Positions 26,980-35,007 of a DNA stretch of 64,000 nucleotides are shown piece by piece; positions within the stretch are counted from its first letter, which is position 1, and every line of letters starts with the position of its first letter. The stretch covers positions 62,001 to 126,000 of the forward strand of contig NZ_SOAX01000002.1 in NCBI RefSeq assembly GCF_004364635.1, read 5' to 3'. Under the pieces are notes generated by a model that saw only the letters and a program-made list of their open reading frames with translations, did no database searches and was not told the DNA's origin. The position numbers and the translations under genes were made by a program. This DNA is from Halospina denitrificans (GTDB taxonomy: Bacteria > Pseudomonadota > Gammaproteobacteria > Pseudomonadales > Oleiphilaceae).

Positions 26980-28499
26980 CGATCCAACCGCTGCGGCTCA
27001 AAGTGGACATCCTCGGGCGCAACCTCCAGCGCCTCGGGAATGACCGCCAGCGCCTCGGCCAGTCGCTCGTCTGCCACCGCCTTCGGCATGGAAGCCGCAG
27101 GCGTATACTGGCGCACCTCAACCCGGCCGTTTTCCCATTCAACCCGCACCGCAAATTCCGGAATATCCGCATCGTAAAGCCGGTACCGGGCCTCGGGTTG
27201 GTTACGCAGGCGCTTGCGCAGGACCCGGCGGTTCTTGCGCAGCCGGTTGCTCAGCATCCGGGCCCGCTCTTCGTTGTAAACATGAGGCCTGGGCTTGCCA
27301 TCTTCAATCTCCTCCGGGGTCCGCTGCGGCGTCCGGTACTGTTCCGGGTTGACCTCAAACAGCAGTAACGACGCCTCCAGTGCCCCGTTGAACAGCCGGT
27401 ACTGACGATGGCTTCTCAGTCCAATCTGGTGCCCCATTTCCGGTACCGCCGTGAAGACACCGAGCCGCCATCCCGCCGCGCAGGCGCGCACACGCTCACC
27501 CAGCAGCTGGTAGAGCCTGGCGAGCTGACCATCGGCCTTGAGCCTTTCCCCATAGGGCGGATTGGTAAGAATGAGCCCAGGCGTTGCTGTTTCCGGGAGT
27601 GCCCAGTCGGCCAGGTCCGTGCGCTCAACATGGACACGATCCGTCAGCCCGGCCCGTTCAATATTGTGCCAGGCGGCCCGGATCACCGCTCTGTCGCGGT
27701 CGCTGCCCCGAAAACGACTCCTGCTGGAGCTGAGGCCTGCGGCCCGGCGTTGCTCCGCGTCATGACGAAGCTGCTGCCAGGTGTCGGCGTCATGCCCGGG
27801 CCAGCGTTCAAACGCGAAGGAGCGCGACAGGCCCGGCGCTGAATCCGTGGCCATCATGGCCGCCTCAATCAGCAGGGTTCCAGAGCCACAGAGTGGATCA
27901 ACAAAGTCCCCGTTGTCGGCGGCAATGGCCGGCCATCCCGCCCGGTGGAGCAGCGCGGCCGCCAGGTTTTCCCGCAGAGGCGCTTCGCCCGCATCGGTTC
28001 GGTAACCTCGGCGATGCAGGCTGGCACCCGCCAGGTCCACTCCCAACTCGAGTTTGCCCCGATGAAGGCGCGCGTGGATGGGCAGATCCGGATCCCGCCC
28101 CTCAACCGAGGGCCGAGTTGCGCCCGCGGCGCTCATGCGATCCAGGACCCCATCCTTGATGCACTGGGCCCCGAAGTGGCTGTTGCGGATATTGTCATCC
28201 GTACCCTGGAAGCTGACCCGGAAGCTGGTTCCCGGAACCAGCCAGTCCTCCCAGGAAATGCTCGCGGACGCGCGTTTGAGATCCTCCGCGTAGGCCGCAT
28301 CAAAGCGGCCAAGGTGACGGATCACCCGGCTGGCGAGGCGTGACCAGAGACAGATCGCCATGGCCGTCCGCCATTGCGCCTCGATCCAGACACCGGCCGG
28401 GGAACGCCGGGTGACCGTGGCCCCCAGGCCCGAGACTTCTTCATCAAGCAGCTCTACCAGCCCCTTCGGGCAGGTTATAAAAAACGGTAATGGTTTCAT
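26976..28499 (-). CDS. rlmL: 23S rRNA guanine methyltransferase RlmL, RlmK half absent
   Basis: Methylates G2445 of 23S rRNA using S-adenosylmethionine. From the ATG at 28499 there are 507 residues: an N-terminal ferredoxin-like and THUMP region (residues ~1-150), then the Rossmann methyltransferase with DPLCGSGTLLIEAAMMA (~195) and the catalytic LTNPPYGERL (~315). In E. coli the protein continues into a second methyltransferase, RlmK, for about 702 residues. Here it stops soon after the linker (LYDADIPEFAVRVEWENG, then VAPEDVHFEPQRLDR), so the RlmK catalytic domain is missing. The DNA beyond the stop is occupied by the convergent outer membrane protein gene. This may be a domain loss or a natural short form. 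Confidence 0.88.
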   Translation of the reverse strand: MKPLPFFITCPKGLVELLDEEVSGLGATVTRRSPAGVWIEAQWRTAMAICLWSRLASRVIRHLGRFDAAYAEDLKRASASISWEDWLVPGTSFRVSFQGTDDNIRNSHFGAQCIKDGVLDRMSAAGATRPSVEGRDPDLPIHARLHRGKLELGVDLAGASLHRRGYRTDAGEAPLRENLAAALLHRAGWPAIAADNGDFVDPLCGSGTLLIEAAMMATDSAPGLSRSFAFERWPGHDADTWQQLRHDAEQRRAAGLSSSRSRFRGSDRDRAVIRAAWHNIERAGLTDRVHVERTDLADWALPETATPGLILTNPPYGERLKADGQLARLYQLLGERVRACAAGWRLGVFTAVPEMGHQIGLRSHRQYRLFNGALEASLLLFEVNPEQYRTPQRTPEEIEDGKPRPHVYNEERARMLSNRLRKNRRVLRKRLRNQPEARYRLYDADIPEFAVRVEWENGRVEVRQYTPAASMPKAVADERLAEALAVIPEALEVAPEDVHFEPQRLDR

Positions 28500-28819
28500 G
28501 GGCGCGACTATGCCCCGTAGAAGCCCGGCACACAAGCGTTATTGGATGGACTAATCAGAAGCGCCTCCACCATTTGAATTTATGGGTATACAGCGCTCAG
28601 ATTTTGAGCTTTACTGACTATGACGCGTCAAAGACACCGGTTGTGGAAAGCAACCGGTCAAGGGCCCTGATAGGATCGATCTGTCCGCCAACGCCCCCGA
28701 GCGAATGGATGGCCGGTTTCACGCTGCCGGTACGTCGCAACGGGTGCAGAACACAAAAGTTTGGCGGAAACGTGCGCACGCTCATGCAAGACTGTGATTA
28801 CCACATGAGGTGAAGAAGC
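28500..28819. other. 320 bp rlmL/rmf divergent region with two symmetric sites
   Basis: No convincing gene is present; a 107-codon rightward frame (28490-28813) lacks recognisable features. Two symmetric sites stand out: the perfect 10 bp palindrome TGACGCGTCA at 28621-28630, and a hairpin at 28636-28658 with arms ACCGGTTG/CAACCGGT. Regulation of rmf by stress and growth rate is known in other bacteria, so these may serve the rmf promoter, but that is inference. Confidence 0.4.
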
Positions 28820-29032
28820 ATGAAAAGACAGAAAAGAGACATGTCAGCTCGCGCCTACAAAAGGGGCTACATGGCAGGGCTTTCCGGTAAATCCAAGGAA
28901 CTGTGCCCGCAGGACAAACCCGAAGTACGCCAGGAATGGATTAACGGTTGGCGGGAAGGACGCGAAGATCACTGGAGCGGACTGACACACGGTGTCTCCT
29001 CGATTCATCGAATGCCGAACCTGACAGCGTGA
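28820..29032 (+). CDS. rmf: Ribosome modulation factor
   Basis: A 70-residue basic protein that dimerises 70S ribosomes into inactive 100S particles in stationary phase. The conserved N-terminal block is clear: MKRQKRDMSARAYKRGYMAG, then QEWINGWREGREDHW. The C-terminal ~15 residues are longer than in E. coli RMF (55 aa) and unconserved. A good ribosome site (AGGTGAAG) sits 5 bp upstream. It is followed by an unusual run of hairpins before the convergent pyrD gene. Confidence 0.93.
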   Translation: MKRQKRDMSARAYKRGYMAGLSGKSKELCPQDKPEVRQEWINGWREGREDHWSGLTHGVSSIHRMPNLTA

Positions 29033-29105
29033 ATCGACCGCCGGTAGGCGGCCAGAACAAAACATGACCGGATAACCGACAGATGACAAAAGGCTGTCGA
29101 TCCCA

Positions 29106-29175
29106 AAGGGTCCACTCGACCCTTACTACAAGCAGAGCTCGTCTCTAGTAAAAAACGAGGGACCACTCGTCCCTC
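29106..29175 (+). other. Paired hairpins with the same loop downstream of rmf
   Basis: Hairpin A (29106-29124) has arms AAGGGTC/GACCCTT, and hairpin B (29157-29175) has arms GAGGGAC/GTCCCTC. Both are perfect 7 bp stems and both have the loop CACTC. Between them is a weaker AGAG-CTCGT-CTCT hairpin and a run of six A residues. They could shape the rmf mRNA 3' end or be a small RNA. No function can be assigned. Confidence 0.5.
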
Positions 29176-29176
29176 C

Positions 29177-29200
29177 CGGGCCCGTCAAGCGGGCCCGTTT
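29177..29200. terminator. Probable terminator between rmf and pyrD
   Basis: A stem CGGGCCCG/CGGGCCCG (loop TCAAG) is followed by TTT and CATTT on the plus strand, 4 bp before the convergent pyrD stop. It probably ends the rmf transcript, and may also act on pyrD from the other side. Confidence 0.6.
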
Positions 29201-29204
29201 CATT

Positions 29205-30230
29205 TCAGCCTCCCTGAACCGCGCTCACCGCTTCCACGGCCTCTCGAACCAGGGCCGGTCCGCGGTAGATGAGACCGGAATAGAGCTGCACCGCAGAAGC
29301 CCCGGCACGGATCTTGTCCGCGGCCGTCTCTCCATCCGTAATGCCGCCTACACCGATAATCGGAAGCTGGCCGCCCAGCGCCGAGCTCAGGGCCGCTATA
29401 ACCTCGGTGGAGCGCCCCGCCAGTGGCCGACCACTGAGCCCCCCGGCCTCCTCTCCCTGGGGATGACGCACCACGGAGGAATGATCCAGTGTCGTATTGG
29501 TGGCAATAACACCATCCAGCCCAGACTCCAGCAGTGCGGAAGCCATGAACTGGATGGCGGCATCATCCATGTCCGGGGCCACTTTCACCGCTATGGGCAC
29601 ATAATGCCCGTGCTCCGCCGCCAGAGCCTGCTGTCTGGTCCTGATGGCTTCCAGGAGGTGCTTGAGGGAGTCCCCGAACTGCAGATCCCGCAGCCCGGGC
29701 GTATTGGGGGAAGACACATTCACGGTGATGTAGTCCGCCAGCGGCCAGACGCGCTCGATGCCGGCAATATAGTCGCTGGCCGCGTCCTCCATGGCGGTAT
29801 CCCGGTTCTTGCCCACATTCACGCCCAGCACCCCGTCATAGTGACTGCGGCGTATGTTGGCGACCAGTGCCGCCAGCCCCTGGTTGTTGAAGCCCATGCG
29901 ATTGATGATGGCTTCATACTCGGCCAGGCGGAACAGACGGGGCTTCGGATTGCCGGGCTGCGGCTGTGGCGTTACCGTCCCCACCTCCAGGAACCCGAAT
30001 CCCAGGGCCGCCGTGGCATCAATGTAACGGGCATTCTTGTCCAGACCGGCCGCCAGACCCACGGCATTGGGCAGCCTGAGCCCCATGAGTTCGACAGGAC
30101 GGCCCACCGGCGGTGTCCAGAGGCGTTGCAGAACACCGGTCCGCTCGGCCGCACGGGCACTTTCCAGCGCCAGGCTGTGAGCCACTTCAGGGGGGAGTTG
30201 GAATAGCAGGGAACGCAACGCTCGAAACAT
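29205..30230 (-). CDS. pyrD: Dihydroorotate dehydrogenase (quinone), class 2
   Basis: Oxidises dihydroorotate to orotate in pyrimidine synthesis, passing electrons to quinone at the inner membrane. The 341-residue protein has the class 2 N-terminal amphipathic helix (MFRALRSLLFQLPPEVAH), FMN-barrel motifs GLAAGLDKNARYIDA and EVGTVTPQPQPGNPKPRLFR, the NVSSPNTPGLRDLQ segment and IIGVGGI near the end. The ATG at 30230 matches other class 2 enzymes; the frame is open back to 30311 without matching sequence. It stands apart from other pyrimidine genes, though pyrF and pyrC are elsewhere in this window. Confidence 0.97.
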   Translation of the reverse strand: MFRALRSLLFQLPPEVAHSLALESARAAERTGVLQRLWTPPVGRPVELMGLRLPNAVGLAAGLDKNARYIDATAALGFGFLEVGTVTPQPQPGNPKPRLFRLAEYEAIINRMGFNNQGLAALVANIRRSHYDGVLGVNVGKNRDTAMEDAASDYIAGIERVWPLADYITVNVSSPNTPGLRDLQFGDSLKHLLEAIRTRQQALAAEHGHYVPIAVKVAPDMDDAAIQFMASALLESGLDGVIATNTTLDHSSVVRHPQGEEAGGLSGRPLAGRSTEVIAALSSALGGQLPIIGVGGITDGETAADKIRAGASAVQLYSGLIYRGPALVREAVEAVSAVQGG

Positions 30231-30368
30231 GAATCTCAGGGCCTTGATCGGGAACGTATTCAACCGGAATCCGAAGTATACAGGAAGAGATCCCCGTCGG
30301 TGGCAAACCAATGCTTATAACCACCAGCGATGACAGTTCCGTGACAGACCGATGAAGAATCCATGACC

Positions 30369-30415
30369 TTTTCCACGGAATCTGTGGAAAACTTTGTTGA
30401 TAATTCTGTGGTAAA
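30369..30415. promoter_or_regulatory. Cluster of four DnaA-box-like 9-mers
   Basis: TTTTCCACG at 30369-30377 reads rightward. On the opposite strand lie TGTGGAAAA (30383), TGTTGATAA (30395) and TGTGGTAAA (30407), three 9-mers starting exactly 12 bp apart. Read on their own strand they are TTTTCCACA (full match to TTWTNCACA), TTATCAACA and TTTACCACA (one mismatch each). An AT-rich stretch follows 35 bp to the right. DnaA binding is inferred from the match to the known consensus. Confidence 0.5.
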
Positions 30416-30554
30416 CCGCCAGAACCCTTGTGTCGGGCGAGGGTCTACAGATTGAACAAATTTTAATCAGTTATTTTATTCTTTAAAAACAACTACTTAT
30501 ATAGTTCAACAGCTCAAATCAAGCATTTAACGTAACTTTGCAAAACGGGGCGCA

Positions 30555-30583
30555 TTGACCGCTATTTGTGCATAAAATATACC
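30555..30583 (+). promoter_or_regulatory. Candidate sigma-70 promoter before the CDF gene
   Basis: TTGACC (30555-30560), a 17 bp spacer and TATACC (30578-30583). If used it would give a leader of about 140 bases for the transporter gene, or start a separate small transcript. Confidence 0.4.
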
Positions 30584-30650
30584 GTGTGTGTATATTCAGC
30601 CCACTACACAGCGCTAAGTGCCCGTCAATGCCGCTTACACGCCGTTACTG

Positions 30651-30664
30651 ACATTGTCCAATGT
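30651..30664. promoter_or_regulatory. Inverted repeat ACATTG-TC-CAATGT
   Basis: Perfect 6 bp arms around TC, located between the candidate promoter and the transporter start. It could be an operator for a metal-responsive regulator; there is no direct evidence. Confidence 0.3.
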
Positions 30665-30732
30665 AATCCTCTATTCGTAAGGGCACCTTCCGGGTTATCC
30701 TGTGCCGTCCTACAACTGCAGTGCGGATCGAT

Positions 30733-31938
30733 ATGAACGCGTCCGAAGATACAGTCCTGAGCCAACAGCCCGACAGCGAGCTCCAGTCCGCCCGCAGGGT
30801 CACTCTGGTTGGCCTGGTTCTGGATGCCCTGCTCGGCGTCTTCAAGGTGCTCGTAGGCTTTCTCTACAACTCCTACGCCCTGGTCGCCGACGGCATCCAC
30901 TCCTTCTCCGATGTTGCCTCGGACATCATGGTGCTGGTGCTCTTCCGTATCTCGCGGGAAGAACCCGACGAAGACCACCCCTATGGCCATGAACGCTTCG
31001 AGACCCTGGGTGCCGTCATTCTGGGAAGCGTCCTCATCGCCCTCGCCGGTGCCCTGGCCTGGGAAGCCGTACAGCGCGTCTGGAGTGCCGCCCTGCTCAT
31101 TCCCGGCTGGCCGGTTCTCGTCGTAGCGCTGGTCTCGGTGCTGAGCAAGGAATGGATCTACCACTACACGCTGAAAGTCGGCAAGGCCATACGCTCCGAC
31201 CTCATCGTGGCCAACGCCTGGCACAGCCGCACCGACGCCCTCTCCTCCATTATCGTGATGCTCGGCGCCTCCGGCGCCATGCTCGGCTTCCCCTGGCTCG
31301 ACGCCGTCGCCGCCTGCGGCATCGCCATCATCGTCGCCAAGATCGGCTGGCACCTGGCCTGGGACAACGTCAAGGAGCTGGTGGACACCGCCATGCCCGT
31401 GGAAAAACAGCGCCACCTGCGCGAAGTCGCCGAAGCCACCGAAGGCGTACGCTCTGTCAACGCCATCAAAAGCCGCCGCATGGGCTCCGACTTCCTCCTC
31501 GACATCCACCTCCAGGTCGACCCCGAAGTCAGCGTCTCAGAAGGCCACGAAATCGGCGTCCGTGCCGAACACCGCCTCCTCGAAGCCGTCCCGGACGTTC
31601 GGGAAGTCACCTTCCACATCGACGCCGAGGACGAAGAACTCCAGCAATCCGTCCACGCCGCCATCCTCCCCTCAAGGAGCGCCGTGGCCAAACAGCTCGA
31701 AGACCGCTGGGGCGACCTCATCAACTTCCACAACACCTGCCCCCCAAGGCTCCACTACCTCTCTGACGAAGTCTCGGTGGAACTCTACCTGGAAAGCCGC
31801 ACCGCCGTGAACGAAGACGCCCGCGACCAACAGTGCCTGACCTGCCAACTCAAGTCCCGCACCAAGGACCTGCCCTGGATCGGCGACATCAAGATCTGGT
31901 ACGCGGACGAATTCCGGACGGGTCCCAACCGGAACTAG
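30733..31938 (+). CDS. Cation diffusion facilitator (CDF) metal efflux transporter
   Basis: A roughly 401-residue CDF transporter exporting divalent metals (Zn, Fe, Co or Mn) by proton exchange. Six hydrophobic spans occupy residues ~15-200. The metal site is formed by VADGIHSFSD in helix 2 and AWHSRTDALSS in helix 5, with DEDHPYGHERFE between helices 2 and 3. The cytoplasmic dimerisation domain follows (residues ~205-290). An extra ~110 residues at the C-terminus, including a CLTC pair, are not part of the common FieF form. The ATG at 30733 is preferred over a GTG at 30721, without strong support. Codon use shifts towards C/A endings in the last third. Confidence 0.9.
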   Translation: MNASEDTVLSQQPDSELQSARRVTLVGLVLDALLGVFKVLVGFLYNSYALVADGIHSFSDVASDIMVLVLFRISREEPDEDHPYGHERFETLGAVILGSVLIALAGALAWEAVQRVWSAALLIPGWPVLVVALVSVLSKEWIYHYTLKVGKAIRSDLIVANAWHSRTDALSSIIVMLGASGAMLGFPWLDAVAACGIAIIVAKIGWHLAWDNVKELVDTAMPVEKQRHLREVAEATEGVRSVNAIKSRRMGSDFLLDIHLQVDPEVSVSEGHEIGVRAEHRLLEAVPDVREVTFHIDAEDEELQQSVHAAILPSRSAVAKQLEDRWGDLINFHNTCPPRLHYLSDEVSVELYLESRTAVNEDARDQQCLTCQLKSRTKDLPWIGDIKIWYADEFRTGPNRN

Positions 31939-32035
31939 ACAAAGCGGCGAAGTACCCTACCCCTAAGCTTCGAACCCGCATCTCGGGTTGAGCAACGGTT
32001 TTTACCGCTATTGGAAGCCTGCTCACGCCCATGGT

Positions 32036-32054
32036 ACCTTACCTTAGGTAAGGT
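32036..32054. promoter_or_regulatory. 19 bp palindromic operator of the AbrB/VapC pair
   Basis: ACCTTACCT-T-AGGTAAGGT is a perfect palindrome ending 20 bp before the antitoxin start. Antitoxins of this class bind such sites to repress their own operon, so this is the likely autoregulatory operator. Confidence 0.7.
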
Positions 32055-32074
32055 TAAATCATTGGAGTAAGGCA

Positions 32075-32311
32075 ATGAGCACAGCGACGGTAACGAGTAA
32101 AGGGCAAATCACGATTCCCGCCAATGTTCGATCCGATCTAAGGGTTGGCCCCGGTGACCGCGTCGAATTCGTGAAAGTAGCCGAAGGGCATTGGGAAGTG
32201 TTGGCGGCCACGGAGGACGTACAGCGGCTGCGGGGCATGATCAGCCCGAAACGTGCCGTCAGCATCGAGGAAATGAATGCAGCCATCCGGGACAAGGCAG
32301 GCCGGGAATGA
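32075..32311 (+). CDS. AbrB/MazE-type antitoxin
   Basis: A 78-residue antitoxin with an N-terminal swapped-hairpin AbrB DNA-binding domain (VTSKGQITIPANVRSDLRVG, residues 6-25, with the classic SKGQITIP strand) and a short C-terminal tail that wraps the toxin. It should bind the palindrome just upstream and neutralise the PIN toxin. GGAGTAAGG provides the ribosome site. The stop overlaps the toxin start as ATGA, so translation is coupled. Confidence 0.9.
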   Translation: MSTATVTSKGQITIPANVRSDLRVGPGDRVEFVKVAEGHWEVLAATEDVQRLRGMISPKRAVSIEEMNAAIRDKAGRE

Positions 32312-32706
32312 TTGGGCTCGACACGAATGTCGTCGTACGCTACCTCACCCAGGACGACCCAGCGCAGGCAGCCCAGGCCAATGAATGGATCGAGCAACGG
32401 CTGACACCCCGTGAACCCGGTTTTATCAGCGTGATCGTGCTGGTCGAGGTCGTCTGGGTCCTGGAGGCATGTTACGACCAGAGCCGGGAGGCCGTCGCAG
32501 AGGTGGTCAACGCTCTGCTGACCACCAAGCAATTGGTCATCGATGAGGCCGACCTGGTATATCTGGCGCTGAAGCGCTTTTCGGCCAGCAACGGGGATTT
32601 CGCCGACGCTCTGATTGCCGTGATTAGCGAGAACCGGGGTTGTAGCATGGTAGTGAGCTTCGACAAAAAGGCAGGATCAGTCGGTATGTCCGATGCGAGC
32701 CAGTAA
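32308..32706 (+). CDS. vapC: PIN-domain ribonuclease toxin (VapC-type)
   Basis: A 132-residue PIN-domain RNase that cuts specific RNAs when free of its antitoxin. The acidic active site is complete: MIGLDTNVVVRYL supplies the first Asp, VLVEVVWVLE the middle Glu, and SNGDFADALIA the later Asp pair. It belongs to the subgroup paired with AbrB-type rather than classical VapB antitoxins. Element copy 5 begins 29 bp after its stop. No frameshift or missing residue is seen. Confidence 0.92.
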   Translation: MIGLDTNVVVRYLTQDDPAQAAQANEWIEQRLTPREPGFISVIVLVEVVWVLEACYDQSREAVAEVVNALLTTKQLVIDEADLVYLALKRFSASNGDFADALIAVISENRGCSMVVSFDKKAGSVGMSDASQ

Positions 32707-32734
32707 GGCGACCAGCACAAACCCCGATCTCGGT

Positions 32735-32850
32735 ATTCAGGCTGGCGGGGATTGTCCGTAGGGAAGCTCTTTGGCCATGGATGGCCAAAGCGCAGCCTAC
32801 AGGGACGTACTCGTGGCGATTCCCGGAGGACAATCCCCGCCAGCCTGAAT
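32735..32850 (+). repeat. Palindromic core-and-stem element, copy 5
   Basis: Perfect 23 bp outer arms (32735-32757 and 32828-32850) continue inward as GGGAA/TTCCC after a short mismatch. The inner hairpin 32769-32790 is a perfect 10 bp stem with arm CTTTGGCCAT, and the core run is GCAGCCTACAGGGACGTACT as in copy 4. It follows the toxin gene in the same direction and ends 29 bp before the convergent uvrB stop. Confidence 0.88.
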
Positions 32851-32879
32851 GCCAGGCACCAAACCTCGACGACTACCAG

Positions 32880-34907
32880 TCACCCAAACCGAAGCGCCGC
32901 CTCCTTGAGCTTGGCCGCCTCATCCCGAAGCCGAGCCGCCTTCTCAAAATCCAGATCCTGCGCCGCCTTGTACATCTCATCCTCAAGCCGATCGATATCC
33001 TTCAGAATCTGATCCGCATCCTTACCCTTCACATCCGCGGTATAGGACGCCTGGGGCTCCGCCACTTCCCTGGCCTGGTCCGTGCGCTTCCGCTGAACAT
33101 GCACACCCTCCATGATGTCCGCCACCTTCTTCTCCAGCCCCTTGGGCGTAATACCATGCGCCTCATTATGGGCAATCTGGCGCTGCCGACGCCGCTCCGT
33201 CTCATCAATGGCACGCCGCATCGACCCCGTCTCCCGGTCCGCATACAGAATCGCCTTACCGTGCACATTCCGCGCCGCACGCCCCATGGTCTGGATCAAC
33301 GACCGATCCGACCGCAGGAAGCCCTCCTTGTCCGCATCCAGGATCGCCACCAATGAGACCTCCGGCATATCCAGCCCCTCACGCAGCAGGTTGATGCCCA
33401 CCAGCACATCGAACTCACCCCGGCGCAAGTCCCGGATAATCTCCACACGCTCCACGGTATCCACATCCGAGTGCAGGTAACGCACCCGCACCCCGTGCTC
33501 CTCCAGATAATCCGTCAGATCCTCCGCCATGCGCTTGGTCATGGTTGTCACCAAAACCCGCTCGTTCGCCTCCGCACAGCGGCGCACCTCGGAAAGCAGA
33601 TCATCCACCTGGGTCGTGGCCGGGCGCACCTCGATCTCCGGATCCACCAGCCCGGTGGGCCGCACCACCTGCTCCGCCGTCTGGGCTGAATGCTCCGCCT
33701 CGTACTTCGCCGGCGTCGCCGACACAAAGATCATCTGCGGCGCCAGACGCTCCCACTCATCGAAACGCATGGGCCGGTTGTCCAGCGCCGACGGCAGCCG
33801 GAAACCGTACTCCACAAGCGTCTCCTTGCGGGACCGGTCGCCCTTGTACATGCCCCCGATCTGGGGGATTGTCACGTGGGACTCATCGATCATCAGCAGG
33901 GCGTTATCCGGCAGATACTCGAAGAGCGTGGGCGGCGGCGCGCCGGGCTCGCGGCCCGAGAGATAGCGCGAGTAGTTCTCGATGCCGTTGCAGTAGCCGA
34001 GCTCCAGCATCATCTCCATGTCATAGCGGGTGCGCTCCTCAAGGCGCTGGGCCTCCAGGAGCTTGTTGTTGTCGCGCAACTGCTGCAGGCGCTCATCCAG
34101 CTCCACCTTGATGTTGTCCACCGCGTTGAGGATCTTCTCCCTAGGCGTGACGTAGTGGGTCTTGGGATAGATGGTCACGCGCGGCACGCGCTGGATGATC
34201 TCGCCGGTGAGCGGGTCGAACCAGGCCAGGTTCTCCACCTCGTCATCGAACAGCTCGATGCGCACCGCCTGGTCTTCCGATTCGGCCGGGAAGACATCAA
34301 TCACGTCGCCGCGAACCCGGTAATGGCCCCGGTGAAGTTCCACATCGTTGCGCGTGTACTGAAGCTCCGCCAGACGGCGCACAATGTCGCGCTGGCCGAT
34401 CTCGTCGCCCCGGTCCAGGTGCAGGATCATGCGCAGGTAGGATGACGGATCACCCAGGCCATAGATGGACGAGACCGTCGAGACGATGATGGCATCCGGC
34501 CGCTCCAGCAGCGCCTTGGTCGCGGAGAGGCGCATCTGCTCGATGTGCTCGTTCACGGAGGCGTCCTTCTCGATGAAGGTGTCCGAGGACGGCACATAGG
34601 CTTCCGGCTGGTAGTAGTCGTAATAGGAAACGAAGTACTCCACGGCGTTATCCGGGAAGAAGTCCCGGAACTCCCCGTAGAGCTGGGCCGCGAGCGTCTT
34701 GTTGTGAGCCATGATGAGGGTTGGCCGCTGCGCCCGCTCGATGACCTTGGCCATGGTGAAGGTCTTGCCGGACCCGGTCACGCCCAGCAGGGTCTGGTGC
34801 ATCAGCCCGTCGTTGATCCCCTCGACCAGGGTCTCGATGGCCTGCGGCTGGTCCCCGGCGGGTTCAAAATCCGCGGCGACGTGAAAACTGAAATCCTCTT
34901 TGGCCAT
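32880..34907 (-). CDS. uvrB: Excinuclease ABC subunit B
   Basis: The damage-verification helicase of nucleotide excision repair, 675 residues. Walker A is [14 protein letters not shown] near residue 37. The beta-hairpin [20 protein letters not shown] (about residue 90) clamps DNA, DESH is the helicase motif II, and [15 protein letters not shown] lies in the second helicase domain. The C-terminal UVR coiled-coil that binds UvrC is present. The ATG at 34907 has AGAAGGTGG upstream; the frame extends to 34979 without family similarity. Codon use near the 3' end (close to element copy 5) shifts to G/T-ending codons relative to the 5' end. Confidence 0.98.
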   Translation of the reverse strand: MAKEDFSFHVAADFEPAGDQPQAIETLVEGINDGLMHQTLLGVTGSGKTFTMAKVIERAQRPTLIMAHNKTLAAQLYGEFRDFFPDNAVEYFVSYYDYYQPEAYVPSSDTFIEKDASVNEHIEQMRLSATKALLERPDAIIVSTVSSIYGLGDPSSYLRMILHLDRGDEIGQRDIVRRLAELQYTRNDVELHRGHYRVRGDVIDVFPAESEDQAVRIELFDDEVENLAWFDPLTGEIIQRVPRVTIYPKTHYVTPREKILNAVDNIKVELDERLQQLRDNNKLLEAQRLEERTRYDMEMMLELGYCNGIENYSRYLSGREPGAPPPTLFEYLPDNALLMIDESHVTIPQIGGMYKGDRSRKETLVEYGFRLPSALDNRPMRFDEWERLAPQMIFVSATPAKYEAEHSAQTAEQVVRPTGLVDPEIEVRPATTQVDDLLSEVRRCAEANERVLVTTMTKRMAEDLTDYLEEHGVRVRYLHSDVDTVERVEIIRDLRRGEFDVLVGINLLREGLDMPEVSLVAILDADKEGFLRSDRSLIQTMGRAARNVHGKAILYADRETGSMRRAIDETERRRQRQIAHNEAHGITPKGLEKKVADIMEGVHVQRKRTDQAREVAEPQASYTADVKGKDADQILKDIDRLEDEMYKAAQDLDFEKAARLRDEAAKLKEAALRFG

Positions 34908-35007
34908 ACCACCTTCTCTTTTGGGGTCGCGCATGCCCGATGCGCTCATGCTATCATGAGTCCTGCATTGTTCCGGCATTCCGACTTTTCAACAGGGAGC
35001 ACCCAGT

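Larger units (their letters stand above)
30231..30732. other. 500 bp intergenic region between pyrD and the CDF transporter
   Basis: No gene is evident. From left to right it holds the DnaA-box-like cluster (30369-30415), a strongly AT-rich stretch (about 30451-30530), a promoter-like pair (30555-30583) and a 14 bp inverted repeat (30651-30664). It is the largest non-coding stretch in the window and clearly structured. Confidence 0.7.

Noticed and set aside
28490-28813. Rightward 107-codon frame before rmf
   Set aside because: No recognisable domain, it covers palindromic regulatory-looking DNA, and codon quality is poor compared with neighbours.
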